DNA of 10,745 nucleotides from JBAYJY01 sp041664945 (GCA_041664945.1 JBAYJY010000159.1:1-10745); one strand, 5' to 3'. Shown: positions 1 to 6,698, counted from the stretch's first letter. Made by a program: numbers and translations. Notes: generated by a model not told the origin, from the sequence alone.

Positions 1-169
1 GGCCGTCGAAAAGCAGCCTGTTCGCCACGGACTTTGGCTTTATCACATGCTGCGAGATTTTCAGCGCCGTGTGGGGCTCAATCCAAAGCATGAGCGGAAT
101 GCGGTCCACCGGTTCGTGTCTCGACGCGGCGATTACCCGCTCCCGGGGCGTCATTTTCTTCATTTCCAT
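1..169 (-). CDS. URO-D/methyltransferase family protein, N-terminal part (runs off left edge)
   Basis: Only the first 56 codons are present. The translation carries the block MTPRERVIAASRHEPVDRIP followed by LMLWIEPHTA, which matches the N-terminus of the uroporphyrinogen decarboxylase fold family (PF01208). That family includes HemE and the MtaA/CmuA-type corrinoid-dependent methyltransferases. The 'RERVxAAxRHxPVDRIP' opening is more typical of the paralogous methyltransferase branch than of heme-pathway HemE, so I do not assign hemE. In-frame ATGs lie at 190, 169, 163 and 154 (minus strand). I favour 169 or 163 because a purine-rich stretch (AGCAGGGTG) sits just upstream, but the start is not firmly decided. 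The gene is divergent from the large secreted protein at 469. The active-site region lies outside the window, so the substrate cannot be judged. Confidence 0.8.
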   Translation of the reverse strand, partial: MEMKKMTPRERVIAASRHEPVDRIPLMLWIEPHTALKISQHVIKPKSVANRLLFDG

Positions 170-209
170 CACCCTGCTTTCTTCAAGCATCGTTTATGCT
201 TAGTACAGA

Positions 210-240
210 TTTATAACCTATGCCGCGCTGCCGTTTTCAA
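210..240 (-). promoter_or_regulatory. Possible sigma-70-type promoter for the URO-D family gene
   Basis: On the minus strand TTGAAA (240-235) and TATAAA (215-210) are separated by 19 bp. They would give a start of transcription about 35 bp before the ATG at 169. The spacing is longer than ideal. A perfect TTGACA also occurs further upstream at 279-274 but lacks a good -10 box at 16-18 bp. Confidence 0.25.
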
Positions 241-334
241 GCTATCCTGAATCCTTGCCGATGCCGATAATTATGTCAAGAAGAGCGGAGTGAGAACGCA
301 TATAAAAACACGCAACAATTCATATGACGGTTAA

Positions 335-364
335 TTGATGTTAATATACACGCTGAAATATAAG
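335..364 (+). promoter_or_regulatory. Possible sigma-70-type promoter for the 721-residue secreted protein
   Basis: TTGATG (335-340) and TATAAG (359-364) are 18 bp apart in an AT-rich stretch. Transcription would start near 371, leaving a leader of about 100 nt that contains the duplicated palindromic repeat at 402-440. The match is 4/6 and 5/6 to the consensus boxes. Confidence 0.35.
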
Positions 365-401
365 CCTGCCGCGCGCGGGCGATCAGAATATTTAAAAGTA
401 G

Positions 402-440
402 GGGCTGATTTCAAATCCGCCCGTGATTTCAAATCCGCCC
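402..440. repeat. Tandem palindromic repeat, two 17-bp copies
   Basis: A 17-bp unit (TGATTTCAAATCCGCCC) occurs at 406-422 and again at 424-440, giving an 18-bp period. Each unit contains the dyad GATTT-C-AAATC. The first copy extends to a 21-bp palindrome (402-422) in which 9 of 10 base pairs match around C412. The pair lies 12-29 bp before the Shine-Dalgarno region of the gene at 469. It could be a REP-like dispersed element, an operator pair, or an RNA hairpin in the leader; the sequence alone does not decide. Confidence 0.85.
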
Positions 441-468
441 TCTGAATGCGAAGAAAGGCGACAAAATT

Positions 469-2634
469 GTGAAGACGCTCAAAAAAACGACATGTCTCTT
501 TACGGCAATCGGATTTCTTCTCATCGCCGTTGCCGCCGCCGCATCGCCGCAGCTGTTTGTCGAGGATTCGCAATACCTTCAGAAACGCGCTGTGAAATAC
601 TCATCGCGCGACGGGCTTCCCGCCGGCGCAGTCAACGCTTTGGCGATCTGTTCCGTAACGGTTTTCGCCGGAGCGGCGGATGGCGTTTACGCGCTCGCCG
701 GAGATAAATGGTCAGCCGTCGCGCCGATGGACGAAGTCTCACAGCTCGGCTGCATTGAAAACCGGCTGTACGCCGCCTCAGGCTCCGGCTTTTACATGTT
801 GGTTCCCGGCGCGCCGGAACAGGCGAAAAAGCTTTATGGCGAACCGGTTGCGGCGTTCACAAGCTATCGCGACGGTTTTCTGCTCGCCTGCGGCGGCGAA
901 GGCGAAGGCGTGAAGTTTATATCACCCGACGCTTCAGCCGCGCAGGTTGTTCCCGCGTTCGATAAGTTGCGGATACGCTCCATCGCCACGGACGCCGAAG
1001 GAGTCGTCTGGGCGGCAAGCGGCAAAGGCCTCTCAAGCTTCAAAGACGGCGCGCTCGCGGATCGCAACGCCGAAAGCGGGTTGGCCGGACCGCCCTCGAT
1101 TTCTGTCCGAAGCATTTTCCCGGCCGCCGGCGGAAAAGTCTATTTCGCTACATCGCGGGGAATTCTGATACACGAGAATGGCCGGTGGCGCTTTCTGCGC
1201 GGCAAGCCGGACGGCCTGCCTGTCGAGGACGTCAACTCCGTGGCGGCGTCCGGCGACACTCTCATCGCCGGATTCTCCATAGGGGCCGCGCGGCGCAAAG
1301 CGGGCGAGTGGGAATACATGCAAAGCGGCCGCTGGCTGCCCGACGACAGCGTTCGCGCCGTGGCGATCGCGCCTGACGGATCGCTGTGGTTCGGAACCGG
1401 CGCCGGAGTCGGAAAAATCGAATACGCGCCCATGACGCTCGATCAGAAAGCGGCGTTCTTCCAGAACTTCGTGCCGCTGTTCATGCGGTACGGCTTCACG
1501 GGAGACGCCACGATAACAGCGCCCGGCGACTTCTCATCTCTAAAAAAGCGGGCGCACGACAATGAAAATGTCTGGACCGGCATGCAGATCGCTTCCCAGT
1601 GTTTCAGATACGCGGTCACGCGCGAACCCGACGCTCTGGCGCTTGCGCGCGAATCGCTCGCCGGGTTGCTGTTCCTCGAAACCGTGACCGGAACGCCGGG
1701 GCTGTTCGGCCGTTCGTATGTCGCGGCGGGCGAGGACACCGGCAAAGGCGGCGAATGGCATCCGACCGCCGACGGCAAGTGGAAGTGGAAAGCCGACGCG
1801 AGTTCCGACGAGGCGGTCGGCCGGTTCTTCGGGCTCTCCGTCTTTTACGACCACTGCGCGAATGATGACGAAAAGCGACTCATCGCCGGCAGCCTCTCGC
1901 GGACGATGAACCGGATCATCGACGATGATTACTTCATCATCGACCCGGACGGGCAGCCCACGATGTGGGCCCGCTGGAACCCGAAATATCTCTCCGTCAA
2001 GGGAAGGTTCCAGAGAGACCTCAATTCACTCGAAATACTCATGATGCTGAAAGTCGCCAGCCACGTCACGGGCGAGCCGCGCTTTCAGGACGAATACATG
2101 AAGCTGATCGGCAAATACGGCTACGCGCGCAACGCAGTCACGGCGAAGCTCAAAGCCGCGCGCATGCAGAACCACTCCGACGACCTGCTGGCATTCCTTT
2201 CCTACTACCCGCTTTTGCAGTATGAAAAAGATTCCGCTCTGCTTGATAAATATTATTACAAAAGCATACGCCGGACATGGCGCATCGTGAGCGAAAAGCG
2301 AAACCCGCTGTGGAATTACATCTACGGCGCATCCGTTCCCGGCGACGACTTCGATGCCGATGGCGCGGCGTGGTTCCTTCGCCGCTCGCCGCTCGACCTT
2401 ATCTATTGGGACGTTCGCAACAGCCAGCGCGCCGACATCGAGATCGACCCCAACGACGGCGGCGCCGGCGAAAAACTTTCGGTAAAACCGCTCCCGCCCG
2501 ACGAGACGTTCATGCTGAAATTCAACGAGAATCCATACCGGCTGGACGGATACTGGAACGGCAACAACTCCGAGACGCCTTCATACTGGCTTCTGCCCTA
2601 CTGGCTTGGCCGCTATCATGGATTCATACGCTGA
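469..2634 (+). CDS. Secreted protein with propeller-like N-terminal half and helical C-terminal domain
   Basis: Starts at a GTG with a purine-rich ribosome-binding stretch (GAAAGGCG) about 9 bp upstream. Residues 1-25 form a Sec signal peptide (MKTLKKTT then a hydrophobic core, AAA-SPQ junction), so the 721-residue product is exported. Residues about 40-325 contain repeated blades with motifs such as DGLPAGAVNALA, DAEGVVWAASGKGLSSF, DGLPVEDVNSVA and DGSLWFGTGAGVGKIEY. These are typical of Reg_prop (two-component regulator propeller) repeats, but no kinase or transcription-factor domain follows. Residues about 330-721 form a helical domain with WTGMQIASQCFRYAVT (369-), SSDEAVGRFFGLSVFYDH (445-), RDLNSLEILMMLKVASHVTG and the C-terminal LPYWLGRYHGFIR. 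I know this combination from proteins of planctomycete-like bacteria whose function is not established. An alpha/alpha-barrel carbohydrate-active fold is a guess. Its last codons are duplicated at 4252-4284. Confidence 0.88.
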   Translation: MKTLKKTTCLFTAIGFLLIAVAAAASPQLFVEDSQYLQKRAVKYSSRDGLPAGAVNALAICSVTVFAGAADGVYALAGDKWSAVAPMDEVSQLGCIENRLYAASGSGFYMLVPGAPEQAKKLYGEPVAAFTSYRDGFLLACGGEGEGVKFISPDASAAQVVPAFDKLRIRSIATDAEGVVWAASGKGLSSFKDGALADRNAESGLAGPPSISVRSIFPAAGGKVYFATSRGILIHENGRWRFLRGKPDGLPVEDVNSVAASGDTLIAGFSIGAARRKAGEWEYMQSGRWLPDDSVRAVAIAPDGSLWFGTGAGVGKIEYAPMTLDQKAAFFQNFVPLFMRYGFTGDATITAPGDFSSLKKRAHDNENVWTGMQIASQCFRYAVTREPDALALARESLAGLLFLETVTGTPGLFGRSYVAAGEDTGKGGEWHPTADGKWKWKADASSDEAVGRFFGLSVFYDHCANDDEKRLIAGSLSRTMNRIIDDDYFIIDPDGQPTMWARWNPKYLSVKGRFQRDLNSLEILMMLKVASHVTGEPRFQDEYMKLIGKYGYARNAVTAKLKAARMQNHSDDLLAFLSYYPLLQYEKDSALLDKYYYKSIRRTWRIVSEKRNPLWNYIYGASVPGDDFDADGAAWFLRRSPLDLIYWDVRNSQRADIEIDPNDGGAGEKLSVKPLPPDETFMLKFNENPYRLDGYWNGNNSETPSYWLLPYWLGRYHGFIR

Positions 2635-2641
2635 AAACTGA
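2609..2641. repeat. 33-bp direct repeat, copy 1 (3' end of the 721-residue gene)
   Basis: This stretch covers the last codons (encoding RYHGFIR) and the TGA stop at 2632-2634. It recurs without mismatch at 4252-4284. With two mismatches the match extends left to 2603/4246. Because the encoded C-terminus (LPYWLGRYHGFI) looks conserved in this protein family, copy 1 is probably the original. Confidence 0.95.
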
Positions 2642-2679
2642 CTCTTGATAATTATTTTTACTATATTATGAGCGAAGCT

Positions 2680-2704
2680 CCTTGGAATGCGGCGAGCAAT
2701 CGCC
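2680..2704 (+). repeat. 25-bp inverted repeat, left copy, with GCAA-loop hairpin
   Basis: The sequence CCTTGGAATGCGGCGAGCAA plus five more bases is perfectly inverted at 4220-4244. Inside it GGCGA (2691-2695) and TCGCC (2700-2704) pair around a GCAA tetraloop. It sits between the convergent 3' ends at 2634 and 2738, so it may also act as a 3' stem-loop, although no T-tract follows. Confidence 0.9.
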
Positions 2705-2737
2705 CTCCATGAAAATGCATAGATATTTTTCAAGCCG

Positions 2738-4054
2738 TTACTTGGCGATTCTTAAAGCAATGTCCTTTTCTTTCCTTATTTCATTCCAGTGCGGTTTTTC
2801 TGTAATTGTGTTTTTGAAAGAGCCTCTATCGTCTTTGAGATTCATGCCTGCCGAATAGATGATTTTTCGTTCTTTGTCATAGCGCAGACTTTTCCCGTCG
2901 AACCGATCAATTGGAATAACCTCTATATACTTCGGAGTCAGTTCAATCAAAGACTCAGGCAGATCGCCGTTATCCCTTTGATATTGAAGAATCGCCAGCC
3001 GCAATCTGGTCAGATCTGTGAAGCAGTCAATGTAGTATTTCTTTTCTTGCGCTCTTGTGAAATTCGAACCGGAGAATGTCGTCATTAAGATGTTTGTAGC
3101 AAGTTCGCCTTGAGAAAGTTGTCTGAAATATTCAGGCGAAAAGTCTTTTGTTGGAGAAAACGTAGCTTCAAAAGGCTTGATTTCTGAAACGGTTTTTTTT
3201 GATGAATCTTTTATTCTCCCATTAAACATGTCGTGTAAAGCTCTTTTTATGCGCTCTGGTTTGATCATGAGTTTGAACAATGAAGAACCGGGTTTGTACG
3301 AAGCAAATAAATCAAGATAAATGAAATATTCGCTTTTCCATGCGGCTATCCACGCATCGTCGGATTCATATAAGCCAGACAGTTCAAATATAATATTTTG
3401 TGGATTGTCAGGCAGATACCCCGTGTCGAGAAATTCATTTGTTGTTAGCAGCCCCGCTTGTTTTATTGTGTTGCCGACCATCAGACTCATTATAGATGTC
3501 CCGCCGTCGAGCTGTTCAACCAATAGTCCAAGATGCGCCATATTAAGCGATTCGGCAAAAGCTTCATCTTCACTGCCAGTCGAAAAATCACGCCTTGCAA
3601 GAGCCAACCCAAATTTTGATAGGTATAGGATATCTAAATAATTAGGCATGGGAGCGGCCAGTTCTTTTTTTTGCGGGCCTTTGGAATACTTCATTTTTGA
3701 TATCAGATCGATTACTTCGAGTTGCTTTTTGAATTTGATAATATCTTTATCAAACTGCTTTTTATTTTTTGGAATGCCATTCACAATGTTTTTTTCGGCT
3801 TCACTCAACTCTGCTGAAAAAGGATCTTTTATATTGTTAGGAGTTGTGCCAACAAGTTGAATAATACGCGGGTAAGCGTTTTCATTTTCGGGAATGTTCT
3901 TTTCAACGATCTTCATATCCGAATCATCAATTGTTGGAATGTCGCTAATGATGAATTTCAGATATACAACAGGACCGCCGATAAAAATGAAGAAAGCGAT
4001 AAAATAATACAAAATAACCTTCTTTGCTTTCTTCGGATCGTAATTGATTTTCAC
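2738..4054 (-). CDS. Membrane-anchored protein of unknown function, AT-rich
   Basis: GTG start at 4054 with GGAG 9 nt upstream; 438 residues. Residues 13-32 form one strongly hydrophobic segment after a Lys-rich N-terminus (signal anchor), placing the rest outside the cytoplasm by the positive-inside rule. The middle is mixed, charged and without a motif I recognise. Residues about 348-403 contain LRLAILQYQRDNGDLPESL, then PKYIEVIPIDRFDGKSLRYD, then IIYSAGMNLKDDRG. This C-terminal block recurs in membrane-anchored planctomycete/verrucomicrobial hypothetical proteins and resembles the end of type II secretion major pseudopilins (GspG-like 'YP..L..L...YL..+P.DP+G..Y.Y'). No catalytic function can be assigned. 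Codons rich in AAA, AAT, ATA and TTT set it apart from the GC-rich neighbours. Together with the flanking repeats this suggests acquisition from elsewhere. Confidence 0.85.
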   Translation of the reverse strand: MKINYDPKKAKKVILYYFIAFFIFIGGPVVYLKFIISDIPTIDDSDMKIVEKNIPENENAYPRIIQLVGTTPNNIKDPFSAELSEAEKNIVNGIPKNKKQFDKDIIKFKKQLEVIDLISKMKYSKGPQKKELAAPMPNYLDILYLSKFGLALARRDFSTGSEDEAFAESLNMAHLGLLVEQLDGGTSIMSLMVGNTIKQAGLLTTNEFLDTGYLPDNPQNIIFELSGLYESDDAWIAAWKSEYFIYLDLFASYKPGSSLFKLMIKPERIKRALHDMFNGRIKDSSKKTVSEIKPFEATFSPTKDFSPEYFRQLSQGELATNILMTTFSGSNFTRAQEKKYYIDCFTDLTRLRLAILQYQRDNGDLPESLIELTPKYIEVIPIDRFDGKSLRYDKERKIIYSAGMNLKDDRGSFKNTITEKPHWNEIRKEKDIALRIAK

Positions 4055-4084
4055 AGTTGTTTTCTCCGTTGATCAGTGATTGTC

Positions 4085-4200
4085 CGTTTTCGGTCGCATT
4101 AATCATTATTTGACATTGTTCGTTCTAAGCAATTGATTCTTTAGTGATATTTTAGCATATTAGCGACAATACAATTGATCCTTTGTTTTTAATTACGCGA
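4085..4200 (-). promoter_or_regulatory. AT-rich upstream region with paired 13-bp sites (possible operators)
   Basis: CAATTGATTCTTT (4130-4142) and CAATTGATCCTTT (4172-4184) are direct repeats with 12 of 13 identities, spaced 42 bp start to start (about four helical turns). They flank AT-rich sequence containing TAAAAT on the minus strand (4154-4149), a possible -10 box without a convincing -35 partner. They lie upstream of the AT-rich gene at 4054 and may be binding sites controlling it. Confidence 0.35.
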
Positions 4201-4219
4201 CTCCGCCGCAAAGCAAGGC

Positions 4220-4244
4220 GGCGATTGCTCGCCGCATTCCAAGG
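4220..4244 (-). repeat. 25-bp inverted repeat, right copy, with longer hairpin
   Basis: Perfect reverse complement of 2680-2704. Here the hairpin is longer: GCGGCGA (4218-4224) pairs with TCGCCGC (4229-4235) around TTGC. The surrounding GC-rich stretch (4211-4257) contrasts with the AT-rich DNA immediately to its left and looks like a dispersed intergenic repeat. Confidence 0.9.
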
Positions 4245-4251
4245 CGGCTGC

Positions 4252-4284
4252 GCCGCTATCATGGATTCATACGCTGAAAACTGA
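4252..4284. repeat. 33-bp direct repeat, copy 2 (duplicated gene end)
   Basis: Identical to 2609-2641, so it carries a stranded copy of the last codons and stop of the 721-residue gene. It directly abuts the GC-rich inverted-repeat unit and marks the right border of the putative insertion. Confidence 0.95.
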
Positions 4285-4319
4285 TTGGAATGGCTTCCAG
4301 ATAACTTCTTCCGGAAATG

Positions 4320-4358
4320 GCGGGCAAGAGGCGGCGGATGATGCCTCGCGCTACCCGC
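4320..4358 (-). terminator. Imperfect stem-loop after msrAB
   Basis: Arms GCGGG (4320-4324)/CCCGC (4354-4358) and GAGGC (4328-4332)/GCCTC (4343-4347) can form a two-part stem 11 bp past the msrAB stop on the minus strand. There is no T-run, so it would be at most a rho-dependent or mRNA-stabilising 3' structure. Confidence 0.25.
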
Positions 4359-4368
4359 AAGTCAACCA

Positions 4369-5400
4369 TTACTCAAACAAAGCCGCATACTCGCCGTAGC
4401 CTTCTTTTTCGAGGTCTTCTTTCGGTATGAAACGAAGCGCGGCGGAGTTCATGCAGTAGCGGCGTCCTGTGGGCGGCGGCCCGTCGGGAAAAATGTGGCC
4501 GAGGTGCGAATCAGCATTTCGGCTGCGCGCCTCTGTGCGCGGCGCGAACATCTTGCGGTCCACCCGCTCGACGACGCTTTCCGGGTCAAGCGGTTTCGTG
4601 AAACTCGGCCAGCCGGTTCCGCTGTCGAACTTGTCTCGCGAGCTGAACAGCGGCTCGCCGCTCACGACGTCGACATAAATTCCGTCGCGGTGGTTGTCCC
4701 AATACTCGTTTTTGAAAGCGGTTTCCGTGCCCGCGCGCTGAGTGACTTCATACTGCTTGGGAGTGAGCTTCTCTTTAATTTCGGGTTCGGGCGGTTTTTC
4801 GTAATTTTTGCGTTCGCCTGCCGGCATCGGCTCCGCGCTCCCCTCGCCCCACCTGTCGGTTCCCCAGAGTTCGCGCAGATAGCCAGCCCGCCCCGAGCCT
4901 TCGCGATATGCCCGGTATCGCGCCGGGTTCAACCGGCAGTAATGCTGATGGTAATCCTCGGCAAAATAGAATTCAGTCGCCGGCAAAATCTTTGTCGCGA
5001 TCGGTTTTGCGAACTTGCCGGCCGCCGCGAACGCCTTCTTCGAGCGCTCGGCGGTTTCGCGCTGCGTTTCGTCCTGATAAAAGATAGCGGTCTGATACTG
5101 CGGCCCGCGGTCGGCGAACTGGCCGTCCGGGTTGGTCGGGTCTATCTGATGCCAGAAGATTTCGAGAATCCGTTCGTAAGAGATCATCGACGGGTCGAAC
5201 CTGACGCGCACGGCTTCGAGATGTCCCGTTTCGCCCGAGCAGACTTCCTCGTACGTCGGGTTAACCTCTTCGCCGCCGGTGTAGCCGGAAACGGCTTCTA
5301 TCACTCCCGCCACATTCTCGAACGCTGATTCGATGCACCAGAAACAGCCGCCCGCCACAATGGCGTCTTCGTATGGGCCGCCCGTCGGATTAATTTTCAT
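4369..5400 (-). CDS. msrAB: Fused peptide-methionine sulfoxide reductase MsrA-MsrB
   Basis: Reduces both stereoisomers of methionine sulfoxide in proteins: MsrA the S form, MsrB the R form. Start at 5400 (ATG) is supported by AGGCGG 8 nt upstream. The frame stays open further upstream, but that would overlap the divergent gene at 5516. The product is 343 residues. The MsrA domain, about 12-180, has GGCFWCIESAF with nucleophile Cys19, GYTGGEEVNPTYEEVCSGETGH, and EDYHQHYC near its end. The MsrB domain, about 212-343, has SGEPLFSSRDKFDSGTGWPSF, RSRNADSHLGH and GRRYCMNSAALRFIP with catalytic Cys316. MsrB contains only this one Cys, so it lacks both the zinc-binding CxxC pairs and the usual resolving Cys. 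No signal peptide is present, so a cytoplasmic location is expected. It is a single-gene unit, divergent from the metallophosphatase. Confidence 0.95.
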   Translation of the reverse strand: MKINPTGGPYEDAIVAGGCFWCIESAFENVAGVIEAVSGYTGGEEVNPTYEEVCSGETGHLEAVRVRFDPSMISYERILEIFWHQIDPTNPDGQFADRGPQYQTAIFYQDETQRETAERSKKAFAAAGKFAKPIATKILPATEFYFAEDYHQHYCRLNPARYRAYREGSGRAGYLRELWGTDRWGEGSAEPMPAGERKNYEKPPEPEIKEKLTPKQYEVTQRAGTETAFKNEYWDNHRDGIYVDVVSGEPLFSSRDKFDSGTGWPSFTKPLDPESVVERVDRKMFAPRTEARSRNADSHLGHIFPDGPPPTGRRYCMNSAALRFIPKEDLEKEGYGEYAALFE

Positions 5401-5456
5401 GCTCAACACCGCCTTTGTATCTAAAACCTGTTCCCGCGCGTTTATGTTCCAAATAA

Positions 5457-5485
5457 TAGTTAAGATAGACCGCATTTGATATAAT
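5457..5485 (+). promoter_or_regulatory. Probable promoter of the metallophosphatase gene
   Basis: A perfect TATAAT (5480-5485) lies 30 bp before the start codon at 5516. The -35 position at 17-bp spacing reads TAGTTA (5457-5462), a weak match. The leader would be about 24 nt and include the AGGAG ribosome-binding site at 5505-5509. The 115-bp gap 5401-5515 must also contain the msrAB promoter, which I cannot locate with confidence. Confidence 0.5.
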
Positions 5486-5515
5486 AACCGCAATGCACCT
5501 TGCAAGGAGCGGGAA

Positions 5516-6574
5516 ATGAAAAAAACAAAAAGCAATTCGACTGACAACGCAGGCAAACTGACGAGGCGCGAATTTATCGGCGGGGCGGTCATGCTCGGAG
5601 TGGGCGCGACGCTTGCGGGCGGCGCGGGCAACGCGCTGGCGTCGATGGCGCCGATCCCCAAAGGCGCGGCTGCGACCGTTCCAACGCTCACGATAAGCGA
5701 TCCGGGCGCCTTCAAAATCCTTCAGGTGACCGACATCCACATGCATTTCCTCGCTAAAGGGATTCTCGGCGAACCGGGCAAGGTTAAAGCCCTGCAAGCC
5801 ATGGCGGCAGCTTTCAAGCCGGACATCATAGTGAACACCGGCGACTTCTGGGCAACCGTTTCGGGGGCCGCGCAGGTGGACAACGCGAAGGGCTGCACGA
5901 AAGAGATCGTTAAGATGAAGACGCCCTGGGCGTTCGCATGGGGCAACCACGACGAATCAATAGATTACGCTCAAACGCACGAGATGATGGAAACGGCGCC
6001 CTACTCGCTCTATCGCGGCGGCGCGGCGGACGGCAACTACCGTATCGAGGTTCGCGCGAAGGACGGCGCGGCGCCGGTCTGGAATCTGATAATCCTGAAC
6101 AACTCGCGCGGCGGCTTCAAGCCCGAACAGATCGACTGGTTCAACGCCGAGGCGGGCAGAATCAAGAAAGAAACTCCCGCGTCGCCTCCGGCATTCCTGT
6201 TCTTTCATATCCCGATTCCGCAATACGAGGATGTCGCGCTTTCCGGCAAGGCGGTCGGCGTGAAATTTGAAAAAGTTTGCCACGAAAACGGCTCGCGCGA
6301 TGCGCTGCCGGCTTTCAAGAAAGCCGGTTTCGTCAAAGCGACGTTCTGCGGACACGACCACGTCAACGACTATCACGGCGTCATGGACGGCATTCGCCTC
6401 CAGTACGGGCGCGCGCTCGGCGGCTACGGAGAAGATAAAGTCCGCAAGGGCGCCTCGCTGATCACCGTCGACACCGTAGCCAAAACTTTCGAGACGAAAT
6501 CCGTTTTCGAAGACGGCACGTCTGTCGTCTATGATAAATTCATACAGAAACCCGAACCGGGCAAAATATATTGA
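5516..6574 (+). CDS. Tat-exported calcineurin-like metallophosphatase (Dcr2-like)
   Basis: ATG at 5516 with AGGAG 6 nt upstream; 352 residues. The N-terminus has a twin-arginine signal (LTRREFIGG, Arg17-Arg18), a hydrophobic stretch to about 40 and an ALA-SM cleavage site near 42. The folded, metal-loaded enzyme is therefore likely exported to the periplasm. Metallophosphatase motifs appear in order: QVTDIHMHF (Asp73, His75), NTGDFW (Asp110), WGNHDE (Asn144, His145), FFHIPIPQYED (His231) and FCGHDHVNDY (His280, His282). These form the expected two-metal site. The C-terminal YGRALGGYG and the HIPIPQYED/GHDHVND pair match the Dcr2/Siz1-type subgroup of purple-acid-phosphatase-like enzymes. It should hydrolyse phosphate mono- or diesters; the substrate is not evident. 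It has its own promoter and no operon partner. Confidence 0.93.
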   Translation: MKKTKSNSTDNAGKLTRREFIGGAVMLGVGATLAGGAGNALASMAPIPKGAAATVPTLTISDPGAFKILQVTDIHMHFLAKGILGEPGKVKALQAMAAAFKPDIIVNTGDFWATVSGAAQVDNAKGCTKEIVKMKTPWAFAWGNHDESIDYAQTHEMMETAPYSLYRGGAADGNYRIEVRAKDGAAPVWNLIILNNSRGGFKPEQIDWFNAEAGRIKKETPASPPAFLFFHIPIPQYEDVALSGKAVGVKFEKVCHENGSRDALPAFKKAGFVKATFCGHDHVNDYHGVMDGIRLQYGRALGGYGEDKVRKGASLITVDTVAKTFETKSVFEDGTSVVYDKFIQKPEPGKIY

Positions 6575-6590
6575 TTCGCGCGGGCGCGAC

Positions 6591-6698
6591 ATGCTTGCGC
6601 AGGGGCGCAGGGGCACAGCATACGGAAACGAGGCGGCCATTCCCTTCTATGAAAAATTGGGGTTTCGCAGCCGGTTGACTGTTTTGGAATTAAAGTGA
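6591..6698 (+). pseudogene. C-terminal remnant of a GNAT acetyltransferase
   Basis: In this frame the DNA encodes GTAYGNEAAIPFYEKLGFRS followed by RLTVLELK and a TGA stop at 6696-6698. The 'N-x-A-A-I-x-FYEKLGF' block is the hallmark of the last conserved motif of GNAT N-acetyltransferases, ending as GNAT genes usually do. The acetyl-CoA-binding motif and everything before it are missing, and the upstream DNA is the end of the metallophosphatase gene in another frame. An ATG at 6591 exists but has no clear ribosome-binding site. I read this as a decayed gene tail of about 30 codons, not a functional small protein. Confidence 0.7.

Larger units (their letters stand above)
2642..4251. other. Putative inserted segment carrying an AT-rich gene
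   Basis: The segment lies exactly between the two copies of the 33-bp direct repeat. It holds one gene (2738-4054) that is visibly AT-richer than every neighbour, and it carries a perfect 25-bp inverted repeat near both ends (2680-2704 and 4220-4244). Deleting one direct-repeat copy plus the segment would leave the 721-residue gene intact and convergent with msrAB. No transposase, integrase or recombinase is encoded inside. The mechanism is therefore unknown: a non-autonomous element, or recombination at dispersed repeats, would both fit. Confidence 0.5.

Noticed and set aside
331..573. 80-codon minus-strand frame between the first two genes
   Set aside because: It spans the palindromic repeats and overlaps the signal-peptide region of the gene at 469; its repeated peptide (RADLKS) is just the translated DNA repeat.
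2642..4251. Insertion sequence carrying a transposase
   Set aside because: The only gene inside encodes a membrane-anchored protein without any DDE, HUH, serine or tyrosine recombinase signature, so it cannot be called an IS.
4495..5328. Long open frame of 277 codons on the plus strand opposite msrAB
   Set aside because: It lies wholly antisense to a gene with unmistakable MsrA and MsrB motifs, has no recognisable domain, and is Arg/Ala-rich as expected of GC-rich antisense shadows.
5401..5715. N-terminal extension of the msrAB frame up to 5715
   Set aside because: It would overlap the divergent Tat-phosphatase gene and its promoter. The ATG at 5400 has a well-placed ribosome-binding site and begins just before the MsrA domain.
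5957..6640. 227-codon minus-strand frame opposite the metallophosphatase
   Set aside because: It is antisense to the metal-binding motifs of the metallophosphatase and has no motif or ribosome-binding support of its own.
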